A DNA stretch of 33,219 nt, taken from contig JAIEPT010000068.1 of assembly GCA_019748295.1 (NCBI GenBank), positions 1 through 33,219 on the forward strand, in the 5' to 3' direction. The notes under the pieces are model-generated. The model saw only the letters and a list, made by a program, of their open reading frames with translations, did not search any database and was not told where the DNA came from. Of this stretch, positions 8,354 through 16,276 are shown piece after piece; position 1 is the stretch's first letter, and the number at the start of each line of letters is the position of its first letter. This DNA is from Gemmataceae bacterium. Lineage in GTDB: Bacteria > Planctomycetota > Planctomycetia > Gemmatales > Gemmataceae. A program made the position numbers and the translations under genes.

Positions 8354-9043
8354 ATGTCCGAAAGATTTTATGCCAGTTCGCCGCTCGCCTTGGGGCCGTA
8401 CCTTCTGGATGGCCCCGAGGCTCGCCACCTTGCGACCGTATCCCGGGTCCGCGTCGGCGACGCCGTCTGCCTCTTCAACGGCAACGGCCTGGATTACCAC
8501 GCGCGTGTCGTTGCGGTCGGCAAACGCGAGGTGGATCTGGATATCGTGTCCGCGGAACCCGCTCAGCGCGAATTGCCCCGCCGCGTGGAAATTGCCGCGG
8601 CGCTCCCCAAGGGGGATCGGGCCCAATTTTTGATCGAGAAGCTGACCGAACTGGGCGTGACGTGCTTTGTGCCGCTGATCTGTTGCCGCAGCGTGGTCCA
8701 GCCGGGGGACGGGAAGAGGGAGAAGCTTCAGCGGTACGTCATCGAAGCGAGCAAGCAGTGCGGGCGCAGCGTGCTGATGGAAATCGGCGAACCGCAATCG
8801 CTGAGCGAGTATTGCCGCACCGCGAATGCTGAGGTTCGCTGGTTCGCTCATCCGGGTGCGGCGAAGGCCGAGTTGGATGCGACGACCAAGAGCATCGCGG
8901 GGATGGTGGGCCCGGAAGGCGGTTTCACGGACGAAGAAGCGGGCGCGGCGCTGGCGGCCGGTTGGACCGGTGTGGGTCTAGGCGCCCGCATCCTACGCGT
9001 CGAAACCGCGGCGATGGTAGTGGCGACGCTTGCGGCGCTGTAG
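8354..9043 (+). CDS. rsmE: 16S rRNA (uracil-1498-N3)-methyltransferase RsmE
   Basis: A 229-residue member of the RsmE family, which methylates N3 of U1498 in 16S rRNA using S-adenosylmethionine. The N-terminal PUA-like region (1-75) carries RFYA and GPEARHLATVSRVRVGD. The SPOUT domain carries the knot motifs GPEGGF (186-191) and GARILRVETA (210-219), which form the cofactor site. The length is normal for the family. I start it at the ATG at 8354, which gives the family-typical opening MSERFYA. Its final Leu and stop codon (CTG TAG) are the first six bases of repeat family B, so the stop may have come from the repeat. It is convergent with the ABC-F gene. Confidence 0.95.
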   Translation: MSERFYASSPLALGPYLLDGPEARHLATVSRVRVGDAVCLFNGNGLDYHARVVAVGKREVDLDIVSAEPAQRELPRRVEIAAALPKGDRAQFLIEKLTELGVTCFVPLICCRSVVQPGDGKREKLQRYVIEASKQCGRSVLMEIGEPQSLSEYCRTANAEVRWFAHPGAAKAELDATTKSIAGMVGPEGGFTDEEAGAALAAGWTGVGLGARILRVETAAMVVATLAAL

Positions 9044-9167
9044 GGAACGCCCTCCGTGGCGTTCCGCCGAACTGGGCGTGTACATCCCCAATAATCACAA
9101 TCCGCGATCACCGCTTGCGGCTTAGCGATTCGAAAATTCGATGCGAACGCTAAGCCGCAAGCGGGGA
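9038..9167 (+). repeat. Repeat family B, left half plus core (copy 1)
   Basis: It starts with CTGTAGGGAACGCC, whose CTGTAG is the Leu-stop of rsmE. It contains a perfect 17-bp inverted repeat, CCGCTTGCGGCTTAGCG (9111-9127) against 9148-9164. Compared with the full copy at 20813-21014 it lacks the right terminal repeat. It fills nearly all of the gap between the convergent rsmE and ABC-F genes and may act as a two-way terminator. Confidence 0.85.
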
Positions 9168-9183
9168 ACCCGGAAGCGCGTTT

Positions 9184-10965
9184 CTAAACGGCGTCGAGTT
9201 CTTCCTGGAGTTGCCCCCACTTGTCCTCGGCTTCCGAAAGCTGCTGCGTCACCGTCGCCAGTTCGTTGTGAACGCGTAGCGCTTCCGCGGCGGCAGTCGG
9301 TTCGAGGGCGCGGGCGGCGAGGGTGCGTTTTTGCTCGTCGAGTTGAGCGATCGTCTTTTCGATCGCCTTGAGTTCCTTCCGCAGTTCTTTCTCGCTGCGG
9401 GCGGCTTTCACCGCGGGTTTCGCCGCTTTGCCATGTGCGATCGGCTTGCCGCGGGCGACGGCGAGTTCGCGTTCGCCCTCTTCGATCTCCTTGTTCACGC
9501 GATCCAAATACGCTTCATATTGGCCGCTGTACATCGTCACTCGGCCATTCCGCACTTCGATGACGCAGGTGGCGATGCTCTTGGTGAAGTGTCGATCGTG
9601 GCTCGTGAAGATCACGGTTCCCTTGTAATCGAGCAACGCCGTCGCCAGCGCCTCGACCGTATCGACATCGAGATGGTTGCCCGGTTCGTCCAGGATCAAA
9701 ACGTTGTGCTGGCTGAGCAGCAGGCCGGCCAAGCAAAGGCGGGCCCGTTCGCCCCCCGAGAGGACCGAGACCCGCTTCTCGACATGGCTCCCCCGGAAAA
9801 GCAGGCAGCCGGCCACCTCGAGGATTTCCTGGTCCTTCTTCCCCTGGGCGGCCACGCGGTGCAGGTAATCGAGTACCGTCTGACTTTCAGGCAGACTCGT
9901 GTAAACGTGCTGGGCGTAAACACCGATGCTGCAGCCATGGCCCCAGCGGACGTCGCCTGCAAGCGGCTTCAGCGAATCGACGATCGTGCGGAGAAACGTC
10001 GTTTTTCCCTGGCCGTTGTCGCCGACGATGGCGGCGCGTTGACCGTGGTCGATTTCGATCTGCACATCCTGGGCGACTTCGCGGTCCGGGTAGCCGATAA
10101 CCAGGTCGCGACAACGGACGGCGGGGCCCTTGCGGGGTTCGATGCGCGGAGCGCGAATGCGAGCGCTCGGATCCTCCGAGGCGATTTCGTTCAATTCAAG
10201 GCGTTCGAGCTGCTTGCTCTTCGAGCGAGCCAGAGTCGCCGTCGCGGCTCGGGCCTTGTTCTTGGCGATGAACTCTTCAAGGTGGCGGCGTTTGGCGAGA
10301 ATCGATTCGTTGGCCCGTGCGTCGTGTTCCTTTTTCTCCGCCTCGTATTGCAGAAACGCATCGACTTTGCCGGGAAACAGCGTGAGTTTGCCGCGGGTCA
10401 GATCGAGCGTGTGTTCGCAGGTGGCCGCAAGAAAGGCCCGATCGTGCGAGACGATGAGGCATGCGGAGCGATGGTTCTGCAGGAAGTGCTCGAGGAGGAT
10501 CTGGGTGCGAAGATCGAGGAAGTTGGTCGGTTCGTCGAGCACCAGCAGGTTGGGTTCCTTGAGGAGCAGGGCGGCGAGTTTCACGCGCGTCTGCCAACCG
10601 CCGGAGAGGGTGGCGACGGGGCTGTCGAGCGTCGAGCCCTTCAGCTCGAACTCGCCCGCCACTTCGCCGCACTTCCAGTCGGGTTCGCCGCTATCCCGCA
10701 TGAGGAATTGCAGGGCGGTTTCGCCGGCGAGGAAGGGGTCGTGTTGGCGCAGGTAGCCGATGCGAAGATTCGGATGGCGAATGATTTCGCCGCTATCGAG
10801 TTCTTCGTCCCCCAGGATGATGCGGAGGAGGGTGCTTTTGCCGGCGCCGTTGCGTCCGATGAAGCCCACCTTCACGTTGTCGGTAATCGTGGCGTCGGCC
10901 GCATCGAGCAGCATCTGATCGCCGTAACTTTTGACCGCTTGCCGGATCTGCACCAACGTCGCCAT
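9184..10965 (-). CDS. ABC-F family ATPase (Uup/YheS-like)
   Basis: A 593-residue soluble protein with two ATP-binding cassettes and no membrane domain, as in ABC-F proteins that act on the ribosome. The first cassette has Walker A GRNGAGKST, signature LSGGW and Walker B LLVLDEPTNFLD. A charged linker follows (around EKKEHDARANES...KNKARAATATLARSKSK). The second cassette has GDNGQGKTT, LSGGERARL and LILDEPGNHLD, where Gly replaces the usual Thr of DEPTNHLD. A basic C-terminal coiled coil (about 520-593) resembles the Uup extension. The start is placed at 10965 because MATLVQIRQAVKSYG is the family-like beginning; the longer frame upstream adds only a basic, non-conserved stretch. Confidence 0.9.
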   Translation of the reverse strand: MATLVQIRQAVKSYGDQMLLDAADATITDNVKVGFIGRNGAGKSTLLRIILGDEELDSGEIIRHPNLRIGYLRQHDPFLAGETALQFLMRDSGEPDWKCGEVAGEFELKGSTLDSPVATLSGGWQTRVKLAALLLKEPNLLVLDEPTNFLDLRTQILLEHFLQNHRSACLIVSHDRAFLAATCEHTLDLTRGKLTLFPGKVDAFLQYEAEKKEHDARANESILAKRRHLEEFIAKNKARAATATLARSKSKQLERLELNEIASEDPSARIRAPRIEPRKGPAVRCRDLVIGYPDREVAQDVQIEIDHGQRAAIVGDNGQGKTTFLRTIVDSLKPLAGDVRWGHGCSIGVYAQHVYTSLPESQTVLDYLHRVAAQGKKDQEILEVAGCLLFRGSHVEKRVSVLSGGERARLCLAGLLLSQHNVLILDEPGNHLDVDTVEALATALLDYKGTVIFTSHDRHFTKSIATCVIEVRNGRVTMYSGQYEAYLDRVNKEIEEGERELAVARGKPIAHGKAAKPAVKAARSEKELRKELKAIEKTIAQLDEQKRTLAARALEPTAAAEALRVHNELATVTQQLSEAEDKWGQLQEELDAV

Positions 10966-11073
10966 GATTCTCGCTCGCTCCATCGCCAGGCGCCGCCTTC
11001 CGAAACGGCGCGACAACAGTCCATTGTATGGAGAATGGGCGCACGGCAGCGGGCAAGGACCTGCGCGAGGGCC

Positions 11074-11382
11074 GGCGAGCAGCCGCTGTTAGGCGGCTGG
11101 TACAGCATCCCCTGGAGTCTCTTCATCCGCAGACGGAAAGGACAGAATCATTACGTACGGAATCATGAAAGACGTAGACAAAATGATGGGGGGCAAAATG
11201 ATGCATGCGAAAAGGAGCGGCTTAAGTATCGATCTCTACATCGCTTCGTGTCATTATTCTGTCCCCCATCATTTTGTCTACGTCTATCATGAGTCTGTAC
11301 GTAATGATTCTGTCCTTTCCGTCTGCGGGATGAAGAGACTCCAGGGGATGCTGTACCAGCCGCCTGACAGCGGCTGCTCGCC
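11074..11382. repeat. Large inverted-repeat element, family A pair (MITE-like)
   Basis: Two arms of about 120 bp (11074-11193 and about 11263-11382) are inverted copies with roughly five differences, separated by a spacer of about 70 bp. From outside in, each arm carries a small hairpin (AGCCGC..GCGGCT), the block GGACAGAATCATTACGTAC and the block GACGTAGACAAAATGATGG. It lies in the divergent gap between the ABC-F and glycosyltransferase genes, with no transposase inside. Open frames across it (with an RRKGQNHYV-like string) come from the repeat and are not genes. It is probably a non-autonomous mobile element or a pair of repeat units joined head to head. Confidence 0.85.
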
Positions 11383-11457
11383 ACCTGCTCTTCCTTTTTC
11401 CGACGCCCGCGGTTTACAATCTCGCTTGCATCCGGGTTTTGCGGCATGGAGGCTGCC

Positions 11458-13005
11458 ATGAACCTTGCGTCGTCGCCTGCGATTCTTTATTCGCCCGCCG
11501 AATCGGCGCCGATCTCGCTGTCGATTCGCCTTCAACGTCTGCTGGATCTCGCGTGGGTTCGCTGCGGAATTCTCGCCCTTTTCGCCGCATTTACCTTCTT
11601 CTATGGGCTCCACGTCGGCGATCTCTATCGCACGGAAAATCTGCGGGCACTCGTGGCTCGCGGCATGATGGAGAGCGGCGATTATGTGGTGCCGCGTCTC
11701 TTCGGCTTGCCGCTCTTCACGAAGCCGCCGGGGATGTACATCGCGATCGCGATCTGCAGTTGGCCGTTCGGCGACGTGACTCCGTTTTCCGCGCGATTGC
11801 CTTCCGCGATTGCCGGTTCGGTCAGCGTGTTTCTCTTCGCCTGGTTTTTCGGCCGCCGGCTTGGCTCGAACGCGGGCCTCATCGCGGGGCTGATTCTGCC
11901 GATGTCGGTCGTGTGGCTCGAGAAATCGACCTCGGCCGAGATCGACATGCTTTACTGCATGTTCGTGATCGCTTCGATCCTGTTCTTTTTCCGAGCGGTC
12001 GAGAAGGAAGACGATCGGCCGCACTTCGGCTGGTGGATGGCCGCATTGGAATGCGTGGCCGCGGCGAACCTCACCAAATGGACGGGCTTCGTCTTCTTTT
12101 ACGGCACCGCCATCCCGTACCTCGCAATCCGCGGCCGATGGCGCGAACTCTTCCGTTGGCCGCATCTTGTTGCCGCAGTGATCGCGGCTTCCGCCTGCCT
12201 CGGCTGGTTATGGCTTGCCGTGCATCGCGAGGGTTGGGAGGAGTTCGTCGGCACCATCCGCCAGGAAGGCATGCCTCGCTTCGCCCCGACTCATTTCGGC
12301 GAGCAATTCACTTGGCGACGCGCGGCGCTGCATCCTTTCCGCATCTGGGCCGCCTGCTTGTTTTGGTCGGTCCCAGCGTTGCTCGCGTTTTTGCCGCGCT
12401 TCCGCCAACGGTGGGACGAACCTGGCCGGCGCCTTTGGCTGGGCCTTAGCTGCTGGCTGTGGCCCCAAGTCATCTTTTGGAGCCTCGTCAACGAGCATGC
12501 GATTCGCCATGCGTTTCCGGCTTTCCCAGCGATGGCAGGCTTCGCAGCGATGGTTTGGCTTGCTTGGCACGAAGGTCGGCTCGCGTGGCCTTCGACTCGA
12601 TTCACGCCCACGCATTTCTTCCTGTGTGCGATTGCGGTGTGGATCACGGTGAAAGTCATTCATGTCGAACGGATGATCCCCATTCGAAACGCTCAACGCG
12701 CGTATCCGCAACGCGGAGACAAGATGGCCGAAGCCGTGCCGGGCGACCAAACGCTTTTCGTTGTCCGAGCCAAGGATGAGGGGATGGCGTTTCACTATCG
12801 CCGACCCGTTCAACGCGTCCGATCCCTCGCGGCGATTCCGGCGACCGGCACCTATTGCTACCTAGCCCATGCCGACTGGGCGGAACTGCGAAAAACGCGC
12901 AGCGGCGAGGTGCTGCTTGACGCCCCCGACGAACTCGGCGAGCCCTCGATTTTGGTACATTGCGCCCCTGTCCCTTCCCAATCCGCCAGCGCGGCGCCAC
13001 AATAG
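11458..13005 (+). CDS. ArnT-like GT39-family membrane glycosyltransferase
   Basis: A 515-residue integral membrane protein with about ten or more hydrophobic segments. The luminal loop after the first segment, TENLRALVARGMMESGDYVV...PLFTKPP, matches the pattern of the PMT/ArnT superfamily, which transfers sugars from polyprenyl-phosphate carriers to lipids or proteins in the periplasm. The usual Asp-Glu pair of that loop reads Thr-Glu here. A hydrophilic C-terminal region (about 420-515) follows. The start at 11458 has GGAGG five bases upstream; the earlier ATG at 11446 overlaps that ribosome site. The gene runs into xseA with a 5-base gap. The sugar and acceptor are unknown. Confidence 0.85.
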   Translation: MNLASSPAILYSPAESAPISLSIRLQRLLDLAWVRCGILALFAAFTFFYGLHVGDLYRTENLRALVARGMMESGDYVVPRLFGLPLFTKPPGMYIAIAICSWPFGDVTPFSARLPSAIAGSVSVFLFAWFFGRRLGSNAGLIAGLILPMSVVWLEKSTSAEIDMLYCMFVIASILFFFRAVEKEDDRPHFGWWMAALECVAAANLTKWTGFVFFYGTAIPYLAIRGRWRELFRWPHLVAAVIAASACLGWLWLAVHREGWEEFVGTIRQEGMPRFAPTHFGEQFTWRRAALHPFRIWAACLFWSVPALLAFLPRFRQRWDEPGRRLWLGLSCWLWPQVIFWSLVNEHAIRHAFPAFPAMAGFAAMVWLAWHEGRLAWPSTRFTPTHFFLCAIAVWITVKVIHVERMIPIRNAQRAYPQRGDKMAEAVPGDQTLFVVRAKDEGMAFHYRRPVQRVRSLAAIPATGTYCYLAHADWAELRKTRSGEVLLDAPDELGEPSILVHCAPVPSQSASAAPQ

Positions 13006-13010
13006 GTAGC

Positions 13011-14240
13011 ATGCGTTCACGTTTGCCCGCCGACGATCTGCCCATCTGCTCCGTTTCGGACCTGTCCCTCGCCATCAAGGAGCAGCTCGAAGGCGTTTTC
13101 TCCTTCATCTGGCTCGCGGGCGAAATCTCCAACTTCACCCAGGCCGGGAGCGGACACTGGTACTTCAACGTCAAGGACGCTGAAGCCTGCATCCGGGCCG
13201 TCGTTTGGCGATCGACGGCCCAACGGCTCCGCGTCAAACTGAAGGACGGGATGCAGGTCGTCGGCCGCGGCAAGCTCACTGTGTATCCGCCGCGCGGCGA
13301 ATATCAGCTCGTCTTCGACGACATCCATCCCCAGGGTCTCGGCGTCCAGGATCTCGCCCTGCGGCAGCTGAAAGAGAAGCTCCAAAAGCTCGGATGGTTT
13401 GAAGCGGAACGAAAGAAGCCGCTGCCGAAGTTTCCGCGCTGCATCGCGATCGCTTCCAGCCCATCCGGCGCCGCCATTCGCGACATGATCGAGATTCTGA
13501 GCAGGCGTTGGCCGCTCGCGGAGATTTATGTTTGCCCGATTCGCGTGCAGGGAGATGGGGCGCCGCAAACGATCGTGCATGCTCTGAAGCGGATCAACAA
13601 GCTGCATTGCGTGGATGTGATCCTTCTCGGTCGGGGCGGCGGCAGCAGCGACGACCTTGCGGCTTTCAACGACGAACGCGTGGCCAAGGCGATCTACGAC
13701 TCGCGCATCCCGATCGTGTCGGCCGTGGGGCACGAGATCGACGTCACGATCGCCGACCTCGTCGCGGATCGCCGGGCGCTGACGCCCAGCGAAGCCGCGG
13801 AACTGGCGGTCCCGGATCGCAAGGACGTGATCGATGCCCTCCTTCGGCATCAGCGCCGGCTCGGCGACGTGATGCAGCATCGCTTCCGCTATCTGCGGCA
13901 ACGGATGAGCGACTTGCTTTCGCGGCGCTGCTTTCGGGCCCCGCTCGATGCCATCCGCGAGCGCGAACGCCGGCTCGACGACCTTCGCCAACGCATGGAT
14001 CGGGCCATGAAAACGAAGGTCGCCGTGGCGGGGCAGGGGCTCCAGCATGCGGCCGCGCGGCTGCAGGCCCTTAGTCCCTTGAACGTCCTCGCGCGTGGCT
14101 ATAGCCTGACGCGATCCGCCGAAGGCCAAGTGATCCATGCGGCATCCCAGGTGCAGCCTGGCGACGTCATCGAAGTCCTCCTCGCCGACGGCACGCTGAC
14201 CGCGTCCGTCGAAACCACCATCCCTGGCAAGACCCCATGA
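13011..14240 (+). CDS. xseA: Exodeoxyribonuclease VII large subunit
   Basis: A 409-residue XseA protein, the catalytic subunit of exonuclease VII, which degrades single-stranded DNA from both ends. The N-terminal OB-fold (about 10-110) contains FIWLAGEISNF and GHWYFNVKD. The nuclease domain contains GAAIRDMIEI, LLGRGGGSSDDLAAFND and VGHEIDVTIADLVADRRA, then a long coiled coil (about 290-350) and the closing segment NVLARGYSLTR. I chose the ATG at 13011, five bases after the glycosyltransferase stop; an upstream extension would overlap that gene. It overlaps xseB by four bases. Confidence 0.97.
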   Translation: MRSRLPADDLPICSVSDLSLAIKEQLEGVFSFIWLAGEISNFTQAGSGHWYFNVKDAEACIRAVVWRSTAQRLRVKLKDGMQVVGRGKLTVYPPRGEYQLVFDDIHPQGLGVQDLALRQLKEKLQKLGWFEAERKKPLPKFPRCIAIASSPSGAAIRDMIEILSRRWPLAEIYVCPIRVQGDGAPQTIVHALKRINKLHCVDVILLGRGGGSSDDLAAFNDERVAKAIYDSRIPIVSAVGHEIDVTIADLVADRRALTPSEAAELAVPDRKDVIDALLRHQRRLGDVMQHRFRYLRQRMSDLLSRRCFRAPLDAIRERERRLDDLRQRMDRAMKTKVAVAGQGLQHAAARLQALSPLNVLARGYSLTRSAEGQVIHAASQVQPGDVIEVLLADGTLTASVETTIPGKTP

Positions 14241-14524
14241 ATCTCCCCTTCGACGAAGCGCTCTCCTTCGAGCAGGCCCTCGCCGAACTCGACCGCCTGG
14301 TGCGCGAACTGGAAGACGGCAAGACCAGCCTCGACGACGCGCTGCAGCGCTACGAACGCGGCGTGACGCTGCTCAAGCGTTGCCGCACGCAACTCCGCGA
14401 CGCCGAAGTCCGCATCGGCGAACTCATCGGCGAAGACGCGTTCGGCGAAGCCGTCACCCGCCCCTTCGACCACGCGCCAACTGTGAAGCTGCCATCTTTT
14501 GCGGAGGGCAAACCTAGGGGATAA
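14237..14524 (+). CDS. xseB: Exodeoxyribonuclease VII small subunit
   Basis: A 95-residue XseB protein, the helical small subunit that assembles on the XseA coiled coil. SFEQALAELDRLVRELEDG and LDDALQRYERGVTLLKRC are characteristic of the family. It starts within the xseA stop (ATGA overlap), so the two subunits are translationally coupled. The C-terminal 20 residues are longer than the conserved core and unrelated to it. Confidence 0.95.
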   Translation: MNLPFDEALSFEQALAELDRLVRELEDGKTSLDDALQRYERGVTLLKRCRTQLRDAEVRIGELIGEDAFGEAVTRPFDHAPTVKLPSFAEGKPRG

Positions 14525-14588
14525 GGAAGCTAGATGTCGAACCCCATTCACTCTCGGCTTCGATCAGTTCGGGGACTCTCCTGGGCAG

Positions 14589-14717
14589 GTGAAGATCGAA
14601 GAGATTCCCGCCTGCGATCTGGATTTGGTTCGCAATCGCCGAACTGAAGCCGCCGCGAACCGTGGCGTCGGCACGCCCTGGCGTGAAGCACTCGCCGAAA
14701 TCGAAAGTAGCCTGTAA
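14589..14717 (+). CDS. Possible small gene or gene remnant
   Basis: A 42-codon frame starting at a GTG (frame open from 14499) and ending RGVGTPWREALAEIESSL. Codon use looks like the neighbours and the end resembles the helical tail of small antitoxin-like proteins, but I cannot assign a family. Its TAA stop sits at the outer edge of the repeat at 14717-14876, the same stop-next-to-repeat arrangement seen at real genes in this window. There is no clear ribosome site. It may be the 3' remnant of a decayed gene. Confidence 0.25.
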   Translation: MKIEEIPACDLDLVRNRRTEAAANRGVGTPWREALAEIESSL

Positions 14718-14876
14718 GGCGAGCGGCTCTTGCGTTTCTCCCCTCTCCCTCCGGGAGAGTCCGGGAGAGGGGCCGGGGTGAGGGCGTGCAACGTGGCGTT
14801 GCGCGAGAAAAAGGCGCCCTCACCCCAACCCTCTCTCGGAGGGAGAGGGAGGTAGGCTATCTCCTGCCGCTCGCCT
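14717..14876. repeat. Composite palindromic repeat, family G copy 1
   Basis: Bounded by AGGCGAGCGGC (14717-14727) and its inverse (14866-14876). Inside is a nested inverted repeat: CTCCCTCCGGGAGAG, GGCCGGGGTGAGGGCG and the matching CGCCCTCACCCC then CTCTCTCGGAGGGAGAGGG. It shares the GGGGAGAGGG / GTGAGGG theme with family C and may belong to the same superfamily. Confidence 0.75.
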
Positions 14877-14961
14877 AAACGCTTGACGCGCACTCGGACT
14901 TCAAGGTCTGCCCGCGATCGACGCGGGAGGCGTCACATAGGGTAGCCGGTGGTTGAGCGCA

Positions 14962-14989
14962 GCCCTTTTGCCCCTTGGGGCAAAAGGGC
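14962..14989. repeat. 28-bp near-perfect palindrome
   Basis: GCCCTTTTGCCCC, TT, then the exact complement GGGGCAAAAGGGC: a 13-bp perfect stem with a 2-base centre. A weaker outer inverted repeat (ACCGGT-type ends near 14945 and 15000) suggests it is the core of a larger element. It could act as a strong terminator on either strand. Confidence 0.7.
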
Positions 14990-15024
14990 GGAGCGATACC
15001 ACCGGTCAGACGGAAAGCGTAAAC

Positions 15025-15252
15025 CCTCCCCTCTCCCCCGCCGGGACCAAGTCCACCCGTGTGCAAAGGTAACCGCGGGGGGAGAGGGTGGCCGAAGGCC
15101 GGGTGAGGGGTGCTGCCGAAGACTTAGACCCGCGCAAACGTCACGCCGCGCGACGACAGATCCCCCCTCACCCGCCCCGTTGGACACCCTCTCCCTACGC
15201 CCATAATCGATGTTGCAAGTGCCCGCAACCGCCGGCGGAGGGAGAGGGGAAG
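15025..15252. repeat. Composite palindromic repeat, family G copy 2
   Basis: It begins CCCTCCCCTCTCCC, contains GGAGAGGGTGGCCGAAGG and GGGTGAGGGG, then CCCCCTCACCCG and ACCCTCTCCC, and ends GGAGGGAGAGGGG. Inner loops differ from copy 1. Together with the copy at 14717-14876 and the palindrome at 14962 it fills most of the 886-bp gap between xseB and the lipoprotein gene. I see no gene in 15253-15410. Confidence 0.7.
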
Positions 15253-15410
15253 CTTCGCTGTCTCGACAAATGCGGCCGTCCTTCCATCGCGGGGCGTAGG
15301 GCGCTAAACGGCCAAGTCTGAAGCACCCTCGCTGCAACTCCCTCTTTACGCGCCGAAGGGCAAACGCTATTGTCCGCGCGCCGGAAGCTCCTTTCGGCGG
15401 AGGGCGAGAC

Positions 15411-16142
15411 ATGATGCGCGGAATGACGATTGCTTGCTTGTGCCTGGCTGCCGCAGGGTGCGTGCCGACCGAGTTCTACAAGGACCCGGAGACCGCCCAG
15501 GTTTCCAGCAATCATTTCGGCCTGCAGGCCCCGCCCGGCAATGTGACGCGGGCCAGCTACATGCCCTCCACGAATGAAACATTGGCGACGCGCGTCGATG
15601 CAGCAGGCCGCAAGGTGCTGAACGCGAATCCGCAAATTGGGCAAAAGACGGTGCTCTTCGCGACGATCGGCAATCCGCAACCGGAGATATTCCATGTAAC
15701 GCGGAAGCAGGCGCCGGGCGTGGGCGAAACGCCGATGGTGTTCGTCACCGAAGGCCTCGCCAATTTGTGCAAAACCGACAACGAACTCGCCGCCGTGCTC
15801 GCCTTCGAACTGGGCCGCATGGTGGCGAAGCAGACTCCGACGATGGAGAAGCAAATCGCCATGCCGCTCCGCGCCGAGATCGGCGGAAGCGCCACCTCGC
15901 GCGTGACCGACGATCCGCTCTACGCCTCGCAATTGGCGAGGGTGGATGCGATGCGCAAGCAGGCCGCTGCCGCTCCGCAGCGGCCCGACCCGCAGGCGCT
16001 CGCTCGCGTCTATCTCGAAAACGCGGGCTTCGGCAAAAACGACATCGACACCGTGCAGCCGTACTTGCAGATGGCCGACCGCAACTGCGCGATGGAAAAG
16101 CAACTTAAGGGGACGGTTGCCCCGAACCAGTGGACGCCGTGA
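15411..16142 (+). CDS. Lipoprotein resembling an M48 peptidase that lacks the catalytic histidines
   Basis: A 243-residue protein. A lipobox, LAAAGC, places the lipidated Cys at residue 17. Residues 108-142 (PMVFVTEGLANLCKTDNELAAVLAFELGRMVAKQ, here split as PMVFVTEGLANL and DNELAAVLAFELGRMVAK) follow the M48 metallopeptidase pattern VxxGLLxxxxxxxELAxVLAHExGHxxAxH closely, but HExxH reads FELGR (132-136): both zinc-binding His residues are gone while the Glu remains. It therefore looks like a pseudo-peptidase kept as a structural or binding lipoprotein. The start is fixed by GGAGGG six bases before the ATG at 15411. It is followed by aroB on the same strand, 134 bases away. Confidence 0.65.
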   Translation: MMRGMTIACLCLAAAGCVPTEFYKDPETAQVSSNHFGLQAPPGNVTRASYMPSTNETLATRVDAAGRKVLNANPQIGQKTVLFATIGNPQPEIFHVTRKQAPGVGETPMVFVTEGLANLCKTDNELAAVLAFELGRMVAKQTPTMEKQIAMPLRAEIGGSATSRVTDDPLYASQLARVDAMRKQAAAAPQRPDPQALARVYLENAGFGKNDIDTVQPYLQMADRNCAMEKQLKGTVAPNQWTP

Positions 16143-16276
16143 CGCCTTTCCAGCATCCGCCTCGCCGATAGCATTTCCCCATCACTTGCGGCCCCGCTTC
16201 AGCGTTTCGCGACAGGGGGCTTGCCGCGGATGCGAAGGTTTTCCTTCGTAACGGATGTGCTTTGAGGCGGTCGATC

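Noticed and set aside
9331..11292. 653-codon open frame on the plus strand
   Set aside because: It is the antisense shadow of the ABC-F gene in GC-rich sequence and runs into repeat family A; its protein has no recognisable domain, whereas the minus strand has complete ABC motifs.
11163..11459. 98-codon frames on both strands in the large inverted repeat
   Set aside because: They are translations of repeat family A; similar strings arise at every copy and there is no ribosome site.
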